DNA from: Synchiropus splendidus
Lineage: Eukaryota > Chordata > Actinopteri > Syngnathiformes > Callionymidae
Assembly: GCF_027744825.2 (NCBI RefSeq)
Contig: NC_071336.1
Span: 21,399,501 to 21,463,500 of the forward strand
Length of the DNA stretch: 64,000 nucleotides
Reading direction: 5' to 3'
The notes below the pieces were generated by a model. It was not told the DNA's origin. It saw only the letters and a program-made list of their open reading frames with translations, and searched no databases. The position numbers and the translations under genes were made by a program. This document shows positions 22,271-32,440 of this stretch, piece after piece. The first letter of the stretch is position 1, and each line of letters begins with the position of its first letter.

Positions 22271-23270
22271 CAGGCAAGTATGTTACTTATTTATTTATTT
22301 TTGTTTTATTGAGTTCACATTGTCAGAAAAGTGAATCTGCGGAACATCTTTTAATTACGTTGATCTGCAAAACATTCCTCATTTCGTTTGGTCATATTTT
22401 CCATATGATAAAATCAGCATTCAAGGACATCACATTATTGCGCTTACTTTTGTTGTTCTTGTTGCACTGAGTTGTGTAAACATTCTTCTGCTTTGTCTGT
22501 GAACACATAAATAACAATAAAACCAGGGATCACGACAAATGCTCGATGGATACAGTGTTGTTTTGCTTGTATTGTATCTTGTGAATAACTTATGCACAAT
22601 GTGTGTAAAGAAATAAATGTTTTTAAAAATGTATTGTTTTTGTTGTTTTTCTTTATGTGTTGTGCTAGGCAATATCAGGGAAATAAAGGGAAATTGAACA
22701 ACTATATTTTGGTCTGGCTGTTTCTTTATGTATTTTTTTTAAACTTATTTATTGACTATGTTCATGGATGCTTGACAGCACATTCAGGAAGACTTTCGAA
22801 AGCTGACTTCCCCTGACTTCACTACTCAACCTGCAGAAGCCCCACTATGAATAAAATGCTTTAAGAAATGTGCTACAAAATAAAGTGGTAACAATCATTA
22901 CAAAAATGTCTTCTTCTTGTTATTATATTCCAATAAAAAGAGCACATGGCTGAATGACAAAGGAGTTCCTCGTGGCAAGGCCCAACAGGTTCTCTGGGGT
23001 GTCAGCTGAGTGTATCTGTGTTGGCGCTACACAATAGGCGGTCATAATTTTCTGCAAGAATATATTGAAGATGACTTTTTAAAAAGATCTTAAAACATCA
23101 TTTCATCGTACCTGAATGCATCATCAGACGTCCGTGTTGCGTTGCTGTGTCCAAACTTAGTTGCACAAAGTTTTGCAAACCAGCAGGTCTAATATTCATG
23201 AGTTTCCTGCATACTTAAAAAGTTGCGTGTACTCACACATATTGTGCTTATTGTTTTTTTTTTTGGTCTT
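22271..23270. other. Gene-free interval
   Basis: AT-rich sequence with TTTA-type runs and AATAAA words. No gene or transposon recognised. Confidence 0.45.
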
Positions 23271-23293
23271 CGCTCGCCTTCTTCCTTTTCCAG

Positions 23294-23381
23294 TGCTAAC
23301 ACAGGAGACAGTTGTTGCTGGCTGCCCCAATGCCTGTCATGGCTGTCAGGCCAAATCCCGTGAATTATGGCTCTTCCAGAT
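23294..23381 (+). other. Possible 88-nt internal exon
   Basis: A strong acceptor (CTTCTTCCTTTTCCAG) ends at 23293 and a donor-like GTAAGAGAT begins at 23382. Between them one frame is open (LTQETVVAGCPNACHGCQAK, then SRELWLFQ), with a cysteine-rich centre. The other frames contain stops. No known protein is recognised, and 88 bp is not a multiple of three. It sits in a conserved-looking block (23280-23640), so an alternative exon, a lncRNA exon and chance splice-like sites are all possible. Confidence 0.25.
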
Positions 23382-23640
23382 GTAAGAGATTTCTAAGCTG
23401 CCTCCAACGGCCTGCGGTCTGTGGTGAGAGAGAGGGAGAGACAAAAAAGACACAGAGAGATTTGGGTTTATGCAGTGTCATCCGAAAATCCATTTTCCTT
23501 TCCTCCGCTGTTCCTCGGCTTTATTATATTTCTGTAATTCATCACAAAGAAACTGCCATTAATTTCAATTACTCTCAGATCAAAATATCGTCTGACATAT
23601 TACACATTTAAAATTCATTATCCTGCTTACATCTGCAGAC
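23382..23640. promoter_or_regulatory. Candidate conserved noncoding block
   Basis: Continues the exon-like segment with repeat-free sequence: GAATTATGG just before, then ATTAATTTCAATTACTCTC and AAATATCGTCTGACATATTA. Confidence 0.3.
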
Positions 23641-23996
23641 GTGTTCATATTTTTTTCAAACAGAGCTTGATATCTGATAGAGGAAGTGAAAGCTAAGTGA
23701 AGTGAAATCTGGAGCTTTACTTGTGAACTGTGAGGACACAGAGCTGCTTTATTCTTGTGCTGAAATGAACTGCGATATGCTGATGGTCACCTCTTATATT
23801 TCACATTACTGTGACAAAGGAACCAAGCTTTTATGAGTCACAAACAGTTCTTAGTTGTATTGTCATGGTTGATCTTGGCTTTTCAAATGGCCAGAACCAA
23901 CATGGCAGCCCTGTCATTTTACAGGTAAGATGCATCCATTCCATTCACTCATTGTTTTCTTCCAAATGTCCATTTTGTTTCTTGACATTGACCAAT

Positions 23997-24036
23997 CTGG
24001 AACCAACAGTGTGACACTGGAACCAACAGTGTCACA
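23997..24036. repeat. 20-bp tandem duplication with internal palindromes
   Basis: CTGGAACCAACAGTGTGACA (23997-24016) is followed directly by a copy differing at one base. Each unit, with the start of the next, forms a near-palindrome (CAGTGTGACACTG, CAGTGTCACACTG). Confidence 0.9.
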
Positions 24037-24534
24037 CTGTCGACTCAGCATCAATTGTCAATGTAGAAGAATTTTTTTAAAACCTTTATTCATGAGATCA
24101 TGTTTGATTTCTTGGAACCGTTGGGAACTGCAGTGTTTAAAAATATATGATTTAGACAGCACTGTGCGACATCAATCATTTTGTAGTTTGACATGTTTGG
24201 ATACTACATAATATTATATGCTCCTCCCTGAAGTTGCTGTACCATCAAAGATGGCAAAATTGCAACTGCAAATTCTGGAAACATAATTCATTATAACTCA
24301 TGCCATTACTAAGAATCACAAAACTCTAAGTTTAAATATTGTGTATGTACCAGAACGTGTGCCAAATGGCAAAAATGTTTACCCACCATCCCTACTGAAA
24401 AATGCCGCTCTTGTTTGGCTAAAATGCTTTGTCAAGTCTGTGACATGCCTCATGGAGCTCTCAGTCTCTACTCCACCCAATTTACCATCTCAGTATGTCT
24501 GTGAGGAGGATAGGAAGGGATATAGGCCTATTGT

Positions 24535-24670
24535 GGTCAGGACCAGACCAACCGAGAGCAGGACATCATTGAGAATGAGGATTATTGATACCAAGACCAA
24601 GACATTTAGAGCTCAAGACCAACGAGATCAAGATGTTTGGAGATGGAAACAAGACCAAGACAGCTTGTAA
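24535..24670 (-). repeat. Fragment rich in GACCAAGA words
   Basis: Repeated GACCAAGAC, GAGCAGGAC and CAAGACCAA words, as in the middle of the repeat pair at 4132 and 9500. Likely a diverged related fragment. Orientation is inferred. Confidence 0.45.
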
Positions 24671-25470
24671 AAGGAGTCTCAGTGGATGCAGGCCCACATT
24701 TGATAACCAATCATGTGTCAGCTGAGACAAGCAGCACCCGCTTGTCAGTTAACTGACTCCTTATTGGTCGGGGTATCCTCCTGCCAAGTGGAACTGATAA
24801 AAAGAAAAAACATGACAAAACCGAACAAAAAGCCAGAATCCTTCTTATAATGATTCTGCTTACCAATTGTGATAGTTTTCAGTCTTGAGTAGAAATCCTG
24901 AGTTGTGGCTGACATTGCAATCGACAGTGGTCTCTTCGAGTGTAGTACTTGGAATGACGGGACTTTGCCTGTTTACTTTATATTTTGCCTCTCGATGTTT
25001 ACAGTGCAATGCAGCTAAACAGCTGGGATTTTTCAGGTGCATGCTGGGATTTTTAATGCCAAGAATCTTTGTAAGTTGTTTTCATGTCACGAAATCCGCA
25101 GTTTGTGTTCCTGCCCTATATTTCTTCTCGACTTTTTGGGACGTTTCAGAAGCACATCTTCAGTAGCAGCCTCAACAGCAAGAAAAGCACCATTATGGTC
25201 ATTGCATCACAACATAGCTATGATCGAACTTCACCACAACACAAGTTGTGTTGCGAGTCAAATGGTTCCATTATCTTTTTTGTCCCAACGTTGTGGCCTT
25301 TAATGCCCTGGTGGCCACCTCCACACTTAGAATTCACCCCAATAATTCCGTTACTTGGTTGGCTCTCACTCTTTGGCTCATTAGTACTTCGTAACTGGAC
25401 AGTTTATTTTAAATAATGAAAGCATTACACCCTGTGATGTAGCAGTTTAAAAATCAATAGCTGAAACCCT
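24671..25470. other. Gene-free interval
   Basis: No recognised feature. Several overlapping open frames of 60-110 codons have no conserved motif. Confidence 0.4.
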
Positions 25471-26150
25471 AGCTGGCTCACTTAAGCCCTCTCCCATGGC
25501 AAAGGGGATGTCTCGTTCTCCCTCTCTCTTAAATGGTAATTTCATTTGCAGTCACTAAGACCTCACCGATAATTACCGATGCCCTGTGAGAGAAAGGTGA
25601 GCGAGCGAGGGGGGGAGGCAGGAGAGGGGTAAGAGGAGCGATGGATTAAGAAAGAGGAGCGAATGCCAGTCATTAGAAAAGCTTTCCTCTCTCCCTCCTT
25701 TGATCAGAGTTAAGAACACATTGCCTTCACTCCATCGCTCCCTGACACCAACCCCTGAAAGAGAAAGAGAGGTAAAAGAGAAAGAAAAAAAAAAGGTGAG
25801 CGAGGAAGAGACCGAAAATCCCTGAAGTCTTAAATACCAGGCCTTAATTTTGACATTGAACCTTCTCTGTTCTCGGGTTACATTTCCACCCAGTTCCATT
25901 TTTTCCCTTCATCTTCATCTCTCAAATGAACTAATCAGAAAGAGCAATATGAAGTGTCCTGCAGGATCCATTTCTCAGGAAGCATATGGCAATGATTGAT
26001 GGGGAACAACTCCGGCTTCCCCGGGTCATCCTCCTCGCGCACATGTGGGAGCAGCCAATAATTCTCTTAATTTCTCCATCCCTTTCATCCTTCGGAATCC
26101 TTCTCTCACAGAACTTGAGAGGTCGCTTCTTAGACTTTCTTTCACTATAT
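25470..26150. promoter_or_regulatory. Long candidate conserved noncoding block
   Basis: About 680 bp without transposons. It includes TAAATGGTAATTTCATTTGC, GATAATTACCGATGCCC, purine-rich low complexity at about 25590-25660 and 25755-25810, then CATATGGCAATGATTGATGG and AGCCAATAATTCTCTTAAT. A CCAAT word and TAATTA-like cores cluster here. Possibly two elements separated by the purine-rich stretches. Confidence 0.35.
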
Positions 26151-27065
26151 TTTACACAGTCCGTCACTTTGGCTGAAATAATGAAGCAATGCAGTTTTCC
26201 ACTTTTCTTTGACTTAGAAGACAAAAAAAAGATTTTCTCACTTTTTTGCTAACAAAATTTGACATTTGCATAATGCAAACTATTTCAATATGAAAAAAAA
26301 AACATTGAAAGAGCCATGATGAAATCACTGTACCATTGTTTGTTGTTTGAATGGAAGCTAAGCTATTTCCGTCAAAAGCAGCCAACCTAATATTTGGGCA
26401 TCTTATCGTCTCCTCTTGTGGCTTGTAGCTAACAGTCATTTTATGTTGCACAGAAATTCAACCTTCAGTTAAGGATTCAAAACACGTCACAGTTTGACTG
26501 ACACTCTGGCGACATTAGAGCTCAATGTCTGTTATACAGAGTCATGTGTTACACCCACATCAGGAAAAGAAAACCTTTGGCACTCAAGGTGGTCGCCATT
26601 GCTGTGCAGACCTTTATGTGTATTGCGAACCACTGCTTGGCTGAGGCTGGTCAAGTCTTCTCTGGGGTTGCCAGACATGCTTTTTCAATTTCTTCATTGT
26701 AGAGGATTTCCTGTGACATGCAACATACTTTGAGTCGCCTCATTTTGACGTACCGTTTTAAAACTTTCTTATAGCGACAATCGACGACTGTACCGTATCC
26801 ATGTTGTAGACATCTCTTCCTGTTGCTACATTTAGCAAGGTAAACAACATACAAAGTGTAACTCGTACAAGACGTGTGTAGAAGTAATCATGCAAAGTAA
26901 AAATGTACTGTATACAAGTGCATGCATTATTTTGACCATGTGTTGTGTAGCAGGGCAGCCTTAGCTACATAGGCCAGGGGTCAGGTGGCACCGTGGTTGA
27001 GTCCACTCATGTAGGCTGAATACCAAAACAAGAACACTCAACATTCTCTTGAGTCTTATTTAAAT
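26151..27065. other. Gene-free interval
   Basis: No gene recognised. A tRNA-like A-box word (GGTGGCACCGTGGTTGAGT) occurs at about 26984-27002 but lacks a B-box. Confidence 0.4.
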
Positions 27066-27348
27066 CAGACACCTTTTTAACACCTTATACACCTCAATGT
27101 GAAGAAAAAACAGTCAGTAAATGTAGCTAACGGGACACGTCTGCATACAGAGGCTGCGATATACACAATAACAAAGTGCGTTGTGGGTCAGCTGATCGGT
27201 CCGCGCACGTTATGTTTTTTCCGGCTTATTTCAGGGGCGTTCGAGTTCTGGATTTTCGTTTGAAATCTGAAGCAAAAAAATCTTGGAATTTTTGTTCGAA
27301 CTCCGATTTGTTTGAAGTCCGGGACGTTCAAAAACCGAGGTACCACTG
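27066..27348 (-). mobile_element. Truncated copy of the TA-flanked transposon at 48.1 kb
   Basis: This is the reverse complement of 48088-48350, with matching terminal sequence (CCGAGGTACCACTG then TA at 27349-27350) and matching interior words (TTCAGGGGCGTTCGAG, GGGTCAGCTGATCGG, GCATACAGAGGCTGCG). The other terminus and the second half of the element are missing. No transposase frame. Confidence 0.8.
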
Positions 27349-27350
27349 TA

Positions 27351-27899
27351 TCAATGACTCCACAGTACATACAAATGATTTCATATATAGAGAGCCCAAG
27401 TTTGTGCCCCTTCCTGTCATGCGATGGGACCTAAGATTGACATTGTTAAACACTTACTGCGACCCTGTAGAGCTTGTCCCACACACTGGCTCTGGCTTCA
27501 CCGACTATCTGCGATGAGAAGTACTACATATCTCACAAAACCTAAAGTAACTTTTGATGCCGGCGGAAAACCAGTGCTCACAGCATTAGAATGTATCTTT
27601 CATATTCACAGACATCACATGTCGAATCGTATTTCAAGCCAGATCAGTTAATAAGTTTTATCTCTCCGTTGACTCATATTTCTGACATTCTGACTTATTT
27701 TTTGTTAACTTTAGGTCCCATGAGGCAGAAGTAGATGAGCATGGCTTAGGCTCCCCATAACAAAAGTGATTTTTGCTTTTTAATTTACTATTGCAGCGAA
27801 AAAAGAGACAAAGATGGACTTTGTCTGGGAGCCTGAAAGCAGGGGAGGGGGAGAGAGTGAAAGAGAGAGGATGGAACATCTGAACCTTTCTGGTAGAAA
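27351..27899. other. Gene-free interval
   Basis: No feature recognised. Short open frames only. Confidence 0.4.
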
Positions 27900-28610
27900 A
27901 TGGGCCTTGTTAGCATGTGGAGCGGAATCATCCTTGACTCCACAATAACACGCAGGAACGTGAACTGCTAAATTCATTGGCTCAACGCAACTGTCCTCCT
28001 CCTGCATGTGATGATCCCACCGCTGAAATATTCACCACCATTAACATTCCGATGGGTATCATCCCCTTTCAAACGCGATTCTCTCTGCTCTCCAGACCTG
28101 TGGGCCGAGGCCGGGAAAGGAGGCCAGGAACTGATACTTATCTGTTCCCATTCGTCACTCCTCCTCCACTCGCTCACGCTGAGGGATCTGAAATGCCATA
28201 TTGTACATTATGGGATATAATTTTCTTTTAATTAGATGGTTTCATGATACAAAGAGCCGCTGGTTTTACTCACCGCTCGATTCTGTGCTGACATTTCAGT
28301 GCAGTTATAACTTTGGTGTACAATATATGACTTTTGAATTCTGCAAAGTTCATTTTAGGTGGTTTACAGCCGCACAAAACAGCTCCTGTTAACAAATGGA
28401 ATCTTTATCAAGTCTTTAGTTTCCATTTTATTCAGCTTCAGTCCCTCCTGCTAATGAATGCATTTAGCTCATTATGAACTATATATATCCTAATCTATTA
28501 GCAACAACCTTCCCTGCTTCTGGGCAATGGAGATGAAATGTTCTGGAATGTAGCCATTAATGATGTGACCGTGCGGCTAAATTGTTTTGCCAATCAAAGC
28601 GTGTGTTCTC
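27900..28610. promoter_or_regulatory. Cluster of candidate conserved noncoding blocks
   Basis: Repeat-free sequence with many homeodomain-type words: AACTGCTAAATTCATTGG, TTTCTTTTAATTAGATGG, CTAATGAATGCATTTAGC, CCATTAATGATGTGACC and TTTTGCCAATCAAAGC. The words are dense around 28200-28260 and 28440-28610. It strongly resembles vertebrate developmental enhancers, but this is by eye only. Confidence 0.4.
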
Positions 28611-28734
28611 TTTTACAAGTACAAGCTCTTTCATGTTGTCAAGCCTTGTGTTTCAACTGCTTACAATTAGCCAGGTGTGTGTGTGAGTGTGTGTGAGCGC
28701 GGCGTGTCTCATCGTGTGTGATCATGTGAGAGAC

Positions 28735-28870
28735 AGAGCGCTGCACTCTGAGCACAATTAGCCAGGCATTTAGGCCTCTTAATTGGTGACATTCGATCCC
28801 CGGCGCTGGCTGATGAACCACTTAGCAGCAGACTTATGGATTAGGACGCAGCAAAGCTTTTCTCTACTCA
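28735..28870. promoter_or_regulatory. Candidate conserved noncoding block
   Basis: ACAATTAGCCAGGCATTTAG and CTCTTAATTGGTGACATTCG, directly after a GT-rich patch. ATTAGCCAGG also occurs at about 28667, giving two copies of AATTAGCCAGG 85 bp apart. Confidence 0.35.
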
Positions 28871-29167
28871 GATGTAACTAACAGGTGAGGAATTAATGCT
28901 CTTAACACCACCTTACAAATGAAGACAGTGGTATCGACTCGCTCAAGGAAACGACTTTCTGTTCCAGCTTGGATTCGCTTGCTTCCCCTTCTACTTTGAT
29001 GACGCCCTCCATCAGATGTATCGCCATCATGCTACTGTTCATAACCAATAATACGCAATGTCCTGTGATAAATGCCGAACATCAAGTGCTTAAGATAAAC
29101 TTTATTTTGTCGTGTGTTACGAGTTAGCAGGTCGGTGAAAATGTAAGAATTAAAGATCTTATAAATA

Positions 29168-29443
29168 CAAGTAACATCTGACTTATGACCGGGATCGGTT
29201 CCGACTAGCCGGTCGTAAGTCAGATCGGACATTCAAAATAGCCGAGGCGAGGGTTATAGGTGCTACTGTAGTGGTAGATCAATGTGTGAGAGTGAGATGC
29301 TGGGATACTGTGCTGCCGTAACTGTCGTAACGACGTGCTGCGGTGTCAGACATTGAATTAAAAAAAAAAAATAGCATCTGCTGGCCGAGGTTGGATGCAC
29401 AGGTGGACGTAAGTCGAACGGGTCGTAAGTCGGATGTGACTTG
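29168..29443. mobile_element. TA-flanked MITE, 276 bp
   Basis: The ends form an imperfect terminal inverted repeat: CAAGTAACATCTGACTTATG on the left and, reversed, CAAGTCACATCCGACTTACG on the right. TA lies on both sides (29166-29167, 29444-29445). Left subterminal sequence also folds on itself (CTTATGACCGG with CCGGTCGTAAG), and GTCGTAAGTC recurs at the right. Features fit a nonautonomous Tc1/mariner-type element. No coding capacity. Confidence 0.8.
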
Positions 29444-29449
29444 TACGCA

Positions 29450-31230
29450 CAATTTTAACTGCATTACAGAACTTTTGATGACTTGAATTGACTCTTTGGG
29501 ATCTTCTTTTCCATGCTTATATTCTAAAGTAGTTTGGTCTTTAACTACAAAAATGCTGCTTTGTACACGTATAAAAAGATATGTAGCTGGCTGGTATGAA
29601 GTCCCCTTTTTCACGTTCAGTCACAGATGATTTCTACATGAACATATCAGCTTTCAAGAAGAGAACTACAGGACACCAGGGGCGCTTCCTAAATCCCTGC
29701 TTGTGCATCCTAAATAGCAGGTGCTATTGAGACGTTTACCAAGATTGATTGTCCAATCTAAAACAGGTGTTAGAGACACACCTATTAAAATCAAAGATGG
29801 CGGGGTTTGCAGCATGAAGAGACACCAGAGGAGGAAGCCACTCGACACACGGTTTCCTAACCGTTGAAATGTCCTGACAGCTGAAGGGGGATTCTTGGGC
29901 AGTGCTGGAGTCGGTAAAAATAAAAAAAACTAAATACCGAATGCATAAATAATGCTGCGCGCGATCTGGACGGTCCAGCGCTCAACACTGTTACACAAAC
30001 ACGTCTTAAAGATAGCAGGTAGACACCATATTAATTGCCATTTCCTCCATGAATTTTCTGCATGTACACACCCCAAATTTCAAGAAAACTACAAATCATT
30101 TCACACTGTTCTGGTAACTCACTTTGCACCTGTTTGGGCAAGTGTTTTAGTATATAGAAGCAGTAAATCAGAAGCATAAAGTAGATTCAGCACAAGTATG
30201 TAAAAACAATGTGATGAGGCAAAAAAGTGTTTTATGTGTTGTATTGTTATTGCTCGGGATCTGGATCACTTATTAGCATTTATAGCATGACTAGCATATT
30301 TGAGGTGCGAAACAGGACATATCCAAACATCCATCCAGCCATCCAATGATAGCTTGAAGCACTGTTCATAAATAAAAATAGCCATTTTTGTGTTGCTTTA
30401 GAGAAAGATGGAAATCTGATTTTAACGTCAGATAATATTGATGCAAGTGGCAAGTAAATTGATCATTTTTATGCCTTGATCTTAGGTAGCTCAAACTCCT
30501 TCAAGTACAATGAATAATAAGTGCGTATTAAAATATGTATTGCACCTGAAGCAGACTGCACGGTCTGGGCATGTTGTCATACTGAAGCTGCTCCACACAG
30601 CCTTGAATTACGTCAGCACCAACAACAGCGTTTCGTAAACAGATCAAAAGAATTTAGAAATCCACACATAAACAAATCCTCTTTCCCTTTCCTCACCACT
30701 TGTAAAACACTGCATGTTTGGGGATCTGGTCTGCCTGCCCCCGCTCCCCTCCTCTCTGTAGGTGTGTCACATTTTCGCCACACTTTCCCATCCCCGGGTC
30801 ACTGTCATGTGTTCAGACCTCGTGAGCGGAGAGATTTTAAACAGGAGAAGACAGCACTTGTCCGTTGGATTAGCGCTCCTACGACGTCACATGCCTTCGT
30901 CTACACGCGTCACCTCTTGTCTGGAGGTGCCTGTCGAGGTTTATTAGGAAATGCAAAGAACAGAAGGGGACGAAAAAAAACGGGAAATAGGTGGACAGAA
31001 ATATGACTCACTCACTTTGATAATGGCAACATGTATTGGATCAGGCATCTGATTCATTTGAAAGCATCCCATCTCTTCCCTTTTTTTGTTAATAACAGTA
31101 CCATTTGAATTCATTTCTAAGATCAAAAATAAATATTCCTGACCACTCGTCATTATTATTCAACGCACACACACACACAAAAAAAGAAAAACATTCCATC
31201 CAACAAAGCAAGTCCAGACGGAGGCGAGGA
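29450..31230. other. Gene-free interval
   Basis: Nothing recognised. The longest frame, 161 codons at 30521-31006, has no domain, signal peptide or family resemblance and is probably chance. Confidence 0.4.
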
Positions 31231-31234
31231 CTGG

Positions 31235-31490
31235 CCGGCATTTCAAACGCCCCTGAGATTACAGATATTCTAATACCGTGGGACGCCCTGCCGTATTTAT
31301 TATGGGAATCAGAATTTATGATGAGTAAATTGGACTTCTTCATCTGAGTACCAGGGGGGTTGCAACATGCGGCCGAGATGGCCTGACTTATTGATTACTG
31401 GGAGCAGTATGCCCCATTTCAAAGGGAAGGAGAGCCCCTGCCATACAACTTCTGAGAATTAATTTGCCCGGCATGGGCCTTCATGAGAAA
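31235..31490. promoter_or_regulatory. Candidate conserved noncoding block
   Basis: Repeat-free sequence with GAGATTACAGATATTC, CCGTATTTATTATGGGAATC, GACTTATTGATTACTGGG and GAGAATTAATTTGCCC. Even complexity and dense AT-core motifs suggest an enhancer. Confidence 0.4.
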
Positions 31491-31494
31491 CACA

Positions 31495-32440
31495 TGTCTG
31501 CTGAGACACACACACAAATCACTACATAGACACAAACAGGCACAGAAATACCAAAGCCTGCAGGTAAAAGAATCACACATGAAAAAAAAAGAAAAAAAAG
31601 CTACAAATTCATGCTGCTGCCTTTGGACCCCCTCCCTTTTTCCCCTTCACCCTCACACACGCCCCTTTTTTCAAAGATGGAGAACCATATATGCAGCGGT
31701 GCAGTGGATTTACCAGCATATTTCATGATGATAAGACTGCGTCACACTTCTGCTTCATTCATTCACTCTGCTACGCGTAAGCCTCTTCAGGTGATTCCAA
31801 AGATGGACCACAGGTGAACTCTGAGAACAGCTTTCGCGAACAAGATCCAGATCCACTGTTTACATATTTAATTTGCAACGGTGCACTTTAAATCAGCATT
31901 GAATTCAATGTTAAGTAAACAGGACATTTTCATCTGTTTTATATCTGCAGATGATGAAAAGGACGACTTCTCCCGCTGCTCACATGAAGATCGGATTTGT
32001 CATCTGAAAAGCACATCCGTTTGTTATCTTTATTTTAACATGGATTTAAAGCATTTCCAGGCCACACCGTTACATTCTTTGTTGGTCCTAGTTTTGGGTC
32101 CACTTCATTTTTCAAAATGATTTCAACTACATGTATTTCTGACTTTTACAGGCCGCAGAAATGGACTTGGTGGCCCAAATGTGGCCCCAAGGCCTTCAGT
32201 TTGACACGTAAAATTTATGCTAAAAACGCTCTTATGCGACATAAAATTTATTTATTTATTTATTCAAGGTTTTATGTCGTCCTCAAAATGTTCATTTACT
32301 CTTTGGGTGTGAATGTTTCCCCCCAACGACCTGATCTAGTGTAACTGCTCTGGACACGGACGCGACTCGGACGTGGTCTTATCAGAAGCTTTCCTTTCAG
32401 ATGGAGGCACAGCTGAACCATCAGTGGCTCATCCCTGGCA
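31495..32440. other. Gene-free interval with hAT-like end words
   Basis: AGGCCGCAGAAATGG and CAGTTTGACACG near 32150-32205 resemble hAT-like ends. A TTTA run lies at 32249-32265. A splice-acceptor-like TATATCTGCAG ends at 31950, but no donor follows. Confidence 0.35.

Noticed and set aside
26984..27002. Possible SINE A-box (GGTGGCACCGTGGTTGAGT)
   Set aside because: No B-box or body follows.
30521..31006. 161-codon plus-strand frame
   Set aside because: The longest frame without obvious low complexity, but there is no recognisable motif, signal, splice context or family resemblance.
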